Origin: Bacteroidota bacterium
GTDB taxonomy: Bacteria; Bacteroidota; Bacteroidia; Chitinophagales; Chitinophagaceae
Reading direction: 5' to 3'
NCBI GenBank assembly: GCA_023415275.1
Contig: JAEZLJ010000023.1
Coordinates: 8,182 to 72,181, forward strand
Length of the DNA stretch: 64,000 nt
In this document: in pieces, positions 18,547 to 26,014 of the stretch
Position numbering within the stretch: the stretch's first letter is position 1
Layout of the letters: each line of letters starts with the position of its first letter
Notes under the pieces: model-generated
What the model saw: the letters and a program-made list of their open reading frames with translations, nothing else
Told to the model about the DNA's origin: nothing
Database searches by the model: none
Position numbers and translations under genes: made by a program

Positions 18547-18874
18547 CTTCAATAGGGCCATAAAATAGAAAAGCCCCGGTCTCTTTCGAGCTAGGGAGCT
18601 TCCTACAGTTTTAATTTTTATAAGGTAGATATCATATAGAATTAAAAAACCGTGCCAGGCTCTGAGCCATGTTTCAAATCTTCATCCTGAACATTCTGTT
18701 TTTTTAATGCGCACAGGAAAACTGGATAATACTTAAACAGGTTGCGGTTCTAGCTTTGTCTTTTGCGCGGCCTTAGTGATTTTTCATCATGCGCATGCGC
18801 ATTCCAGCTTGACACACGCATTTAAACCATGCACTGCACAGTCAAATCAAGTAATTTTATTGCAAATCAAACCT
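18547..18874. other. Intergenic region with palindrome, no gene seen
   Basis: A non-coding stretch of about 330 bases lies between the cytochrome terminator and the amylase start. It contains a perfect 14-bp palindrome at 18789-18802 (listed separately). No credible ORF was found on either strand. Confidence 0.6.
18789..18802. promoter_or_regulatory. 14-bp perfect palindrome, possible operator
   Basis: ATGCGCATGCGCAT reads identically on both strands and lies 73 bases upstream of the amylase start codon. A regulator-binding role is inference. Chance or a restriction-type motif is also possible. Confidence 0.35.
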
Positions 18875-20233
18875 ATGCGCAGATATTTTTTCCTTCTTTC
18901 TTCCATAAGTCTTTTCTTTCTTTCCTGTTCTGTTAACCGTCCCACTTCTACTGTTTCTTCCTCCGCCAGCATTGATGGCCATCCTGCGTGGATAGAGCAG
19001 GGCAATATATATGAAGTGAATACCAGGCAGTATACGCCCCAGGGAACTTTTAAGGCTTTTGAGGCCAGTCTTCCCCGCTTAAAGGATATGGGTGTGCAAA
19101 CCCTCTGGTTCATGCCTATCAACCCAATATCGGTCAAAGACCGCAAAGGACCATTGTGAAGCTATTATGCTGTTTCCAGCTACACTGCTATTAATCCAGA
19201 ATATGGAAACATGGACGACTGGAAGAACCTGGTAAAGCATGCGCATGATATGGGCTTTAAGGTTATCATAGATTGGGTGCCCAACCACACTGGTGGCGAT
19301 CATCCCTGGCTGGCTACCCATCCTGATTTTTTTGTACGGGATAGCATTACTGGCCAGCCCATCTCTCAATATGACTGGACAGATACCCGTAAGCTGAATT
19401 ATAAAAACCCCGAAATGGTTGACAGCATGATAGCTGCCATGAAATTCTGGATCAGGGAATCTGACATTGATGGCTTCCGTTGTGATGTAGCCCCTGCCGT
19501 GCCTAAGGAATTCTGGACCAGGTGCATCACCGAACTGCACCAGCTGAAGAACGTTTTTATGCTGGCCGAGGGTAATGATGCCTGGCTGCATGAAGCGGGT
19601 TTCGATGCCTCTTATCCCTGGGATGCTTTCAATATGATGAAACTGGTAGCCAAGGGAGAGCGCCCTGCATTTGGTATTGATAGCATCCTGCAAAAAGTAA
19701 ACAGCACCTATCCAAAGAACGCTATAAGAATGTACTTTACTTCCAACCACGATGAGAACAGCTGGAATGGTGCAGATTGGCAAACCATGCCAGGGGCTGT
19801 GCATGCACCCTTTGCGGTGCTCACCCAGACTATAGAACGTTCTGTTCCTCTTATTTACAGTGGGCAGGAAGAGCCCTTCCTGGATAGCATCCGTTTCTTT
19901 TACAAGGATACCATCACCTTCGGCAAATTCCAGCGAGCTGCTTTTTATAAAACCCTGCTCAACCTGCGAAAAAACAACCAGGCACTGGCAGCCAATGCCT
20001 CTTTTAAAAAGCTGGCTACGAACAATGATGCGGCATTGTATGCCTTTGAAAGAGAAAAGGGTGGTGATAAGGTATTGGTGATCCTTAACCTTAGTAAAAA
20101 TCCCCAGCAATTAAGCTGGAAGGACCAGCCCTCCGCAAAAGAATGGAACAATGTCTTTGCTGGTAATAAAGAACCCGTTGATAAAGGTTTCGGCATAGAA
20201 CCCTGGGGATATGCAGTTTACCAACTTCATTAA
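18875..20233 (+). pseudogene. GH13 alpha-amylase lipoprotein, broken by in-frame TGA
   Basis: The frame encodes a glycoside hydrolase family 13 alpha-amylase of about 452 residues with a lipoprotein signal (SLFFLSC). It is interrupted by TGA at 19157-19159, codon 95. Reading continues in the same frame on both sides: ...DRKGPL, stop, SYYAVSSYTAINPEYGNMDDW. Family members usually have Gly at that place (PLGSYYAV), so one G-to-T change (GGA to TGA) explains the stop. All four catalytic regions lie after the stop: DWVPNH, GFRCDVA (nucleophile Asp), LAEGND (acid/base Glu) and TSNHDE. Reinitiation at ATG 19211 would give a 340-residue protein without a signal peptide and without the first barrel strands. 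TGA is a normal stop elsewhere in the window, so recoding is unlikely. A sequencing error cannot be excluded. Confidence 0.85.
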
Positions 20234-20265
20234 AAACTGTTGAAGGAACTCCTTAAAATTGCAGA

Positions 20266-21393
20266 ATGTTTGAATCTATTATAGATTTTTTAGATCCCAT
20301 AAATCTTGGCCTGGTCTCAAATGATACAGGATATAAAGAAGGGCAGATAGGAAGGGTGATCAAGGTGTATGAGGATGAGTTTCCTGATCTTGACAACGTG
20401 GATATTGTGCTGGTAGGTTGTGGTGAGCAAAGAGGCGCCGCACTGTTGCATCCCGGCAATGCCGCCGATGTGATCAGGAATGAATTTTACAATCTCTATT
20501 ACTGGCACCAGGACATAAAGCTGGCCGATATAGGGAATGTGAAAATAGGCAAGGCTAACACTGATACTTATGCGGCATTGAAGGTGGTGCTTCATGAAAT
20601 GATGCTGGAAGGGAAAACGGTCATAGTCCTGGGTGGTTCGCACGACCTGACACTTGCCCAATATTATGCTTTTGCAGATGAAAAAAGGCAGGTGGACGCG
20701 GTGGGAGTGGATGCCGTCATTGATATCAATATAGATTCTCCTTTCCGCAGCGACAATTATTTAATGGAGCTGCTTACTGCCGATCCTAACTACATGCGGC
20801 ACTACAATCATATTGGCTTTCAGAGTTATTTTGTACATCCGCGCATGCTGGAAACAATGGACAAGCTGCGCTTTGATTGTTTCCGTGTAGGTACTGTCAA
20901 GGAGCACATTGATGAAATGGAACCCGTGATCCGCAACTGCCAGATCTTTTCTTTTGATATTTCGGCAGTGGCTCATGCCTTTGCTCCGGCCAATATTGTC
21001 ACACCCAATGGATTGAATGGGGAAGAAGCCTGCACTTTGATGCAGTACGCCGGCATGAGCAGTAATATGCAAAGTGTGGGCATATACGGCTATCGTCCTG
21101 AAAAAGATGTAGAGCAACTTACCGCCAAACAGATCAGCCAGATGCTCTGGTATTTTATGGATGGCCGCAGCCGCGGCAGCCGCGAAGCGGTTATAGATGA
21201 AAGAGAATCCTTCAATGAGTTTCATACTGCCTTTGCCGAGGTGGAGACCACATTTCTTCAAAGTAAAAAAACAGGGCGTTGGTGGATGCAGCTACCGGAT
21301 AAGCAATTCATTGCCTGCTCTTACAAAGATTACCTCCTGGCCAGCAGTAACGAGATACCAGAGCGATGGTTGCGCTTCCAGGAAAGACCCTGA
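20266..21393 (+). CDS. Arginase/ureohydrolase-fold protein with degenerate metal site
   Basis: This 375-residue protein of the arginase/agmatinase/formimidoylglutamase superfamily is of the type often labelled formimidoylglutamase in Bacteroidota. The family blocks are visible but altered. GGDHS is GGSHD (His kept, Asp lost), DxHxD is DINID (His replaced by Asn), SxDxD is SFDIS (second Asp replaced by Ser), and the late Glu of the EVNP block appears as GYRP. At least three of the residues that bind the dimanganese centre or substrate are therefore missing. It may be a non-catalytic relative or may use another chemistry. No hut genes are nearby. The start ATG 20266 has a TAAAATTG -7-like element ending 5 bases upstream. 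Confidence 0.82.
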   Translation: MFESIIDFLDPINLGLVSNDTGYKEGQIGRVIKVYEDEFPDLDNVDIVLVGCGEQRGAALLHPGNAADVIRNEFYNLYYWHQDIKLADIGNVKIGKANTDTYAALKVVLHEMMLEGKTVIVLGGSHDLTLAQYYAFADEKRQVDAVGVDAVIDINIDSPFRSDNYLMELLTADPNYMRHYNHIGFQSYFVHPRMLETMDKLRFDCFRVGTVKEHIDEMEPVIRNCQIFSFDISAVAHAFAPANIVTPNGLNGEEACTLMQYAGMSSNMQSVGIYGYRPEKDVEQLTAKQISQMLWYFMDGRSRGSREAVIDERESFNEFHTAFAEVETTFLQSKKTGRWWMQLPDKQFIACSYKDYLLASSNEIPERWLRFQERP

Positions 21394-21515
21394 TAAGTCA
21401 AAAGGCAAAAGTAAAAAGTAAAAAATGGGAAATCGTTCATTACCCGGCTGGGTTGATTTTATACCTGCATTTATGCATCTGGAGAGAATGGTACCTGTTG
21501 GATAATGCCTTGTTA

Positions 21516-21544
21516 TTGTATTTCTATGCTTGCTTTTATATTTG
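21516..21544 (+). promoter_or_regulatory. Putative promoter of the small exported protein gene
   Basis: TTG (21516-21518), an 18-base spacer and a perfect TATATTTG (21537-21544) match the Bacteroidota -33/-7 pattern. The start codon is 46 bases further on. Confidence 0.6.
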
Positions 21545-21590
21545 TAAATAATTATATAGCTTAAAGCCAAAAGGAGACTGTAACCTAATT

Positions 21591-21995
21591 ATGAGAAAAA
21601 GAGCATTCCTTTTCATGATTGGTATGTTGGGTATGGCAGCCCTGCATGCGCAGAAAGTTGATAGCTTGTCTGAAATTGCCGGGCAACAGTATTTGAGTTA
21701 CATGAAAAAACGGTCTACTAATAAGACTTTCGGCTGGGTGCTGGTTGGGACCGGTGCAGCACTGTTTGGTTCTACTTTCCTAATCAATAATAACAATGGC
21801 TGGAATGGCCCCACGAAACACCAGGACCTATTTGTAGTGGGTATTGGCGCTGCAGCGCTGAGCATACCCTTTTTTATATCGGCATCGGTAAATAAAAGAA
21901 AAGCAGGACTTGTTCTCAAAGGAGAAAACGTGGCATTTCCAGGCAACACTCTACATTCGCCTTACCCGGCTATTGCAATAAGAATAAATTTATAA
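21591..21995 (+). CDS. Small exported membrane protein of unknown function
   Basis: This 134-residue protein has a cleavable signal peptide (MRKRAFLFMIGMLGMAALHAQ) and a short helical region (KVDSLSEIAGQQYLSYMKKR). Two TM-like segments follow (TFGWVLVGTGAALFGSTFLI and LFVVGIGAAALSIPFFIS), then a Lys-rich loop and a beta-like C-terminus ending in AIAIRINL. The mixture of signal peptide and paired TM helices is typical of small Bacteroidota envelope proteins of unknown role. A good -33/-7 promoter precedes it. It lies just upstream of the IS256 element but is not interrupted by it. Confidence 0.72.
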   Translation: MRKRAFLFMIGMLGMAALHAQKVDSLSEIAGQQYLSYMKKRSTNKTFGWVLVGTGAALFGSTFLINNNNGWNGPTKHQDLFVVGIGAAALSIPFFISASVNKRKAGLVLKGENVAFPGNTLHSPYPAIAIRINL

Positions 21996-22128
21996 GGAGC
22001 CCTGAAATAAGATACAGGTTTTACAACGGCTTGATATTCACTCCATGTATGGTTGGTAGACAACAGATTGGGTGAGAATTGAAGCAATGAGAGTGTTAAC
22101 TTAACTGTGTAAGCTGGTTTTTTATCCA

Positions 22129-22150
22129 GTTTAGATAACTGTGCAAAGGG
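22129..22150 (+). repeat. Left terminal inverted repeat of the IS
   Basis: The left end reads GTTTAGATAACTGTGCAAAG plus two further G bases. It pairs with 23461-23482 at 21 of 22 positions and begins one base beyond the transposase stop codon. Confidence 0.9.
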
Positions 22151-22151
22151 T

Positions 22152-23372
22152 TTATACTTGAACATCACATCTATCTTGACCGAATATATCAATAAAGTTC
22201 ACCAGCATGGTGGCCCAGTCATCCTGAGGCTGGCTCCATTTTCTTTGTATTTGCATTAATGCCAGGTACACTACCTTTTCCACTGCCTGGTCGTTGGGCA
22301 GGCTGCATTTTGTCTTGGTGTACTTTCTGATGATCCTGTTGATGTTCTCAATAATATTGGTGGTGTATATTATTTTTCTGATGCACCCTGGAAACTCATA
22401 AAAGGTGCTTAGATTTTGCCAGTTAGCCCGCCAGGATTTTGCGATAAAGGGATATTTTTTAGACCATATGGACTCAAAGTTCTCAAGGTAGTGAAGGGCA
22501 GTAGTTTCATCTGAGGCATTGTATATCTTTTTAAGTTCTGCGACCACAGCTTTTTTGTCCTTCCACATGACAAACTTCAGCGAGTTACGCAGTTGATGTA
22601 CTACACAGATCTGGGTTTTGGCCCTGGGATACAGGGTGCTAATGGCATCAGTAAAACTCCGCAGGTTATCTGTACTGCTGATTAGTATATCGTGAACCCC
22701 TCTGCGCTTTATATCTGAGAGTACATTCATCCAAAAAGCAGCACTCTCAGTACCAGAAAGCCACATGCCCAAGACCTCCTTATACCCACGGTTGTTTAGC
22801 CCCACAGCAATCTGCATGGCCTTATTTTGAACCTTGCCATCCTGCTTTACCTTAAAGACTATGGCGTCCATCCACACTACCAGGTACACCTTTTCAAGGG
22901 GTCTTTGCTTCCACTGGTCAATGTGCTCCAGTATGCGGTCCGTAATATGGGATATATGCGCTTCACTTACCTCTACTCCATAGATGTCCCGAATGGCACT
23001 TTCAATATCTCGGGTACTCATGCCATGGGAGTAAAGCAAAAGCACATGATCTTCGATCTCCTCCATTACCCGTTTTCGCTTGGGTACCACCTGGGGCTCA
23101 AAGCTCGAGTCCCGGTCCCTGGGCACCTCTATGGTAATGTTACCAAGCTTGGTTTTAAGTGTTTTAGAGCTGACCCCATTGCGGCTATTGGGGTACTGAT
23201 AGGCATCAGGAGCATGCTTTTCATAGCCTACATGATTGTCCATTTCTGCCTGAAGCATCTCCTGGATTGCCTCTTTGAAAACCTGTTGCAATAAATCGCT
23301 GATGCCACCAGCGCTGGATTGCTGCTTTATCTGCTCTTTAAGCAAAAGCTTTAATTGTTCGCTGACTTCCAT
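22152..23372 (-). CDS. IS256-family (mutator-type) transposase
   Basis: This intact 406-residue DDE transposase moves the surrounding element by cut-out and copy steps typical of the IS256/MULE group. The N-terminal helical DNA-binding part includes the SHGMSTRDIESAIRDIYG helix-turn-helix-like segment. The catalytic Asp residues are seen in WMDAIVFK and STDNL, and the Glu in TTNIIENINRIIRK, the IS256 signature block. CVVHQLRNSLKFV is the conserved C/DxxH region. Length and motifs are all normal, so the element is probably active or recently so. The frame fills nearly all of the space between the inverted repeats. Confidence 0.96.
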   Translation of the reverse strand: MEVSEQLKLLLKEQIKQQSSAGGISDLLQQVFKEAIQEMLQAEMDNHVGYEKHAPDAYQYPNSRNGVSSKTLKTKLGNITIEVPRDRDSSFEPQVVPKRKRVMEEIEDHVLLLYSHGMSTRDIESAIRDIYGVEVSEAHISHITDRILEHIDQWKQRPLEKVYLVVWMDAIVFKVKQDGKVQNKAMQIAVGLNNRGYKEVLGMWLSGTESAAFWMNVLSDIKRRGVHDILISSTDNLRSFTDAISTLYPRAKTQICVVHQLRNSLKFVMWKDKKAVVAELKKIYNASDETTALHYLENFESIWSKKYPFIAKSWRANWQNLSTFYEFPGCIRKIIYTTNIIENINRIIRKYTKTKCSLPNDQAVEKVVYLALMQIQRKWSQPQDDWATMLVNFIDIFGQDRCDVQV

Positions 23373-23460
23373 AAAAAGAACTGTGTTTTAAAGTTAACCA
23401 ATATCGTCCGGCAACAACAGCTGAGGTAATCCTCATCAGCCAACTGCTGTGCCTCCCTAT

Positions 23461-23482
23461 CCCTTTACACAGTTATCTAAAC
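23461..23482 (-). repeat. Right terminal inverted repeat of the IS
   Basis: The right end reads CCCTTTACACAGTTATCTAA plus AC and is the inverted partner of 22129-22150 with one mismatch. Confidence 0.9.
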
Positions 23483-23605
23483 ACTACCCGTGATTGAATG
23501 TCTGCCTGTGGGAGCCCCCTGATTTGGAATAGGAAAATTGGCGGAAGAAATAGCAGTTTGTGCTGTTAGAATAATTTAGATTGGCCGGGAAATGTGAACC
23601 GCGTG

Positions 23606-23620
23606 ATGTAATAATTACAT
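23606..23620. promoter_or_regulatory. Inverted repeat upstream of the flippase gene
   Basis: ATGTAAT, one central base, ATTACAT: a perfect 7-bp dyad 31 bases before the start codon of the flippase gene. It may be an operator, but no regulator can be named. Confidence 0.35.
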
Positions 23621-23651
23621 AGGAATCAAGCTTCTGAATTATTTTTACCTC

Positions 23652-25148
23652 ATGAGCGTGATCCGCAGGCAGGCCATCATTTCTTCCCTACTCATTTATA
23701 TAGGTTTTGCCTTCGGGGCTTTAAATACGTACCTTTTTACACGGCAGGGTATATTCACACCGGAACAATATGGCCTCACAAGGGCATTTATAGTAATAGG
23801 CCAGTTTTTCTATGGATTTGCAGGTTTTGGCTTTGCATCTGTCATTTATAAGTTTTACCCCTATTATAAGGATAACCTTCCCGCTGAAAAGAACGACCTA
23901 CTGAGTGTGGCCCTTATTGTGGCGTTTTTTGGATTCCTGCTAACCATAGGCGGAGGTATCATGTTTCAATCCGTGGTGGTACAGAAGTTCATTGCCAAGT
24001 CGCCGCTAGTGGTCAAATATTATTACTGGGTATTTCCCTTTACCTTCTTTCTTCTTTTCTTTTCTGTATTGGAAGCCTATGCCTGGACCATTGGCAAAAC
24101 CATTATTCCTAATTTTTTAAGGGAAGCCGGGTTCAGGGTGTTTACCACTTTCCTGATCATTGTCTTTATTCTAACGGGTAAGAACTTTGACCTGTTCATC
24201 AGGCTTTTCTCCCTGCTTTATGCTATCAGTTTCCTGGTGCTGCTGGTGTACCTTATCAGGCTGCACGAATTTAGATTCCTTACAGAAATAAGCCGGGTGA
24301 CCCGGAAATTTAAAAAGAAGATACTCATATTAATGGCCTATACCTATAGTGCCAATATCATCAGCATCACTGCACAAAGCGTTGACTTCCTGGCTATCGC
24401 TTCTTTTAAAGGCTTGAATTTCGGGGCTGTTTTTGATTTCAGCTCTTACCTGGCCAACGTGATACAGGTGCCGCAGCGAAGCCTGGTATCCATATCTATC
24501 CCTGTACTTTCCCGTGCCTGGAAGGATAAGAATTTTGCCACTATAGACAGGGTCTATAAACGGTCAAGCCTTAATCTTTTGATGATTTCCACCTTTTTGT
24601 TTGCCCTGATCTGGCTCAACTATGAGTATGCCGTGGCCTCATTGCACCTGGACCCTATTTATGAGCAGGGGAAATGGGTGGTATTTTTCCTGGCCATGAA
24701 AAATATTGTTGATATGGGAACCGGCGTGAATGGGCAGATCATAGGCACCTCCACTTATTGGAGATTTGATTTCTTTAGCGGGGTCATTTTATTGGTGCTG
24801 GCTGTACCCTTGAATATTATCCTGGTTAAGAAGTTTGGCATTATAGGTTCGGCCTGGTCTAACCTGGGCTCTTATATTATATATAACACCATAAGAATTG
24901 TTTTCCTGAAACGCAAGTTCAACTTACAACCCTTCACCAGGCAAACAGCTTATGTATTGATACATAGCATTGGTTGCTTTTTGGTCACCTATTTCCTGTT
25001 TAAAAACCTGGAAGGATGGCTGGGCATTTTCATCAGGAGTATAGCATTTGTAGTACTGTTTACCTCAACAGCCATTTACCTGAAGTTATCTCCAGACCTG
25101 GAACCAGTGGTCCAATCAGTAAAGAAAAGATTAAAGCTTGGAAATTAA
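23652..25148 (+). CDS. Polysaccharide biosynthesis protein, Wzx-like flippase
   Basis: This 498-residue polytopic membrane protein has about 12-14 TM helices and belongs to the MOP/MATE-like polysaccharide transporter superfamily. Such proteins move lipid-linked glycans across the inner membrane. Evidence is the N-terminal VIRRQAIISSLLIYIGFAFGALNTYLF segment, the PEQYGLTRAF motif typical of these flippases, regularly spaced hydrophobic segments with short Arg/Lys loops, and a short basic tail. It is not within the glycosyltransferase cluster (43-55 kb). Its 3' end overlaps the opposing NlpC/P60 gene by 18 bases. The glycan substrate is unknown. Confidence 0.88.
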   Translation: MSVIRRQAIISSLLIYIGFAFGALNTYLFTRQGIFTPEQYGLTRAFIVIGQFFYGFAGFGFASVIYKFYPYYKDNLPAEKNDLLSVALIVAFFGFLLTIGGGIMFQSVVVQKFIAKSPLVVKYYYWVFPFTFFLLFFSVLEAYAWTIGKTIIPNFLREAGFRVFTTFLIIVFILTGKNFDLFIRLFSLLYAISFLVLLVYLIRLHEFRFLTEISRVTRKFKKKILILMAYTYSANIISITAQSVDFLAIASFKGLNFGAVFDFSSYLANVIQVPQRSLVSISIPVLSRAWKDKNFATIDRVYKRSSLNLLMISTFLFALIWLNYEYAVASLHLDPIYEQGKWVVFFLAMKNIVDMGTGVNGQIIGTSTYWRFDFFSGVILLVLAVPLNIILVKKFGIIGSAWSNLGSYIIYNTIRIVFLKRKFNLQPFTRQTAYVLIHSIGCFLVTYFLFKNLEGWLGIFIRSIAFVVLFTSTAIYLKLSPDLEPVVQSVKKRLKLGN

Positions 25149-25841
25149 TACCGGGGCTTGCTGGGTTTCCTGTACTCTGCCCACGCCAACAAATCGTCTT
25201 ACCCAATATTCGTCAAAAATGTCGCTGATAGTGACACCTGAAGAAGACGCATGCACAAACTTGTTATTTTGAAGGTACATGCCTACATGGGAAATGCCGC
25301 CTGTTGTATTGAAAAATATAAGGTCGCCTTCTTTCATTTCAGTGCGTGAAATTCTTTCCGAATTAATGTATTGCTCCCTGGCGGTTCGGGGAAGCGTAAT
25401 ACCATAGATGCCGGCAAAAAGTACCTGCATGAAGGCAGAACAGTCAATTCCCGATTTGGTGGTACCTCCCAGGCGGTAGCGGGTGCCCATCCATTCATCT
25501 ACCAGGCTTACCAGGTTCATGTTCTTGACCAGTTCAACCTCGGTATCGAGCAACAAAGCGTATTTGAATTGTAATTTCTGAGCATTCTCAATCTCAGGCT
25601 TTGCTGAACTTTCAGCTTCTTTTCTGCCTGTGAATAGAACATCAGTTTTTTTAAGAGAATTGTTTTCCGAGCTAGCTGATGTGTTCACACTCACTGGTGC
25701 TACCTCAACAGTAATATCATCCAAAAACTTTACATCTCCTTTAGAACTATTTAAGCTAACTTGTTTGGCTTGTGCAAATACGGGTTGATGAGCTCCAAAT
25801 AAAAAGAGAATGGTGGCTGTGGAGAGGATGGCTTTAATCAT
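25131..25841 (-). CDS. NlpC/P60 family cell-wall peptidase (C40)
   Basis: This exported cysteine peptidase of 236 residues is expected to cleave peptidoglycan peptide stems. The signal peptide ends near HQPVFAQA. A linker of about 80 residues precedes the NlpC/P60 domain (GTRYRLGGTTKSGIDCSAF), with catalytic Cys134, His185 in SHVGMYL and a third polar residue near FVHASS (His197). It has no SH3 or LysM module. The gene is convergent with the flippase, and the last 18 bases of the two coding regions overlap on opposite strands. Confidence 0.93.
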   Translation of the reverse strand: MIKAILSTATILFLFGAHQPVFAQAKQVSLNSSKGDVKFLDDITVEVAPVSVNTSASSENNSLKKTDVLFTGRKEAESSAKPEIENAQKLQFKYALLLDTEVELVKNMNLVSLVDEWMGTRYRLGGTTKSGIDCSAFMQVLFAGIYGITLPRTAREQYINSERISRTEMKEGDLIFFNTTGGISHVGMYLQNNKFVHASSSGVTISDIFDEYWVRRFVGVGRVQETQQAPVLISKL

Positions 25842-25971
25842 TTGGCTATTGATTAGTTGGATGGTGGATATTCACGAAAGTATAGATTTTTTCCCACAGG
25901 TTGTGGATTACTATCAACGTTTTGATTAGATAATTATTGCCAACTTCGTATTTTCTTGCCGAATTATGGTG

Positions 25972-25996
25972 TATGAATCATTTACTTTGATTCATA
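25972..25996. promoter_or_regulatory. Palindrome over the likely dnaE promoter
   Basis: TATGAATCA and its exact complement TGATTCATA (9-bp arms) flank a 7-base spacer. The -7-like sequence TTACTTTG runs from the spacer into the right arm, and the dnaE start codon is 18 bases further on. The position fits an operator that would block RNA polymerase, or an mRNA 5' hairpin. Confidence 0.5.
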
Positions 25997-26014
25997 TTAA
26001 GAGGATTACAGATT

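Larger units (their letters stand above)
22129..23482 (-). mobile_element. IS256-family insertion sequence
   Basis: This complete element of about 1.35 kb has 22-bp terminal inverted repeats (22129-22150 and 23461-23482) that differ at one base, and one transposase gene. The eight bases outside each end (TTTATCCA on the left, ACTACCCG on the right) do not match, so no target-site duplication is visible. It lies between two gene units and does not visibly break a gene. Confidence 0.9.

Noticed and set aside
19157..19159. UGA recoded as Gly or Sec in the amylase
   Set aside because: TGA is the stop codon of mqnE, YfhO and a lipoprotein gene here, and no SECIS-like element is apparent. Simple nonsense mutation or sequencing error is preferred.
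19079..20110. Long open frame of 343 codons on the minus strand across the amylase gene
   Set aside because: It lies entirely antisense to a GH13 coding region with clear motifs, has no family resemblance and no start context. Codon bias of the sense gene explains its length.
21962..22192. Minus-strand frame spanning the left IS end and the 3' end of the small exported gene
   Set aside because: It crosses the element boundary and has no recognisable domain. Judged fortuitous, although a truncated gene remnant cannot be fully excluded.
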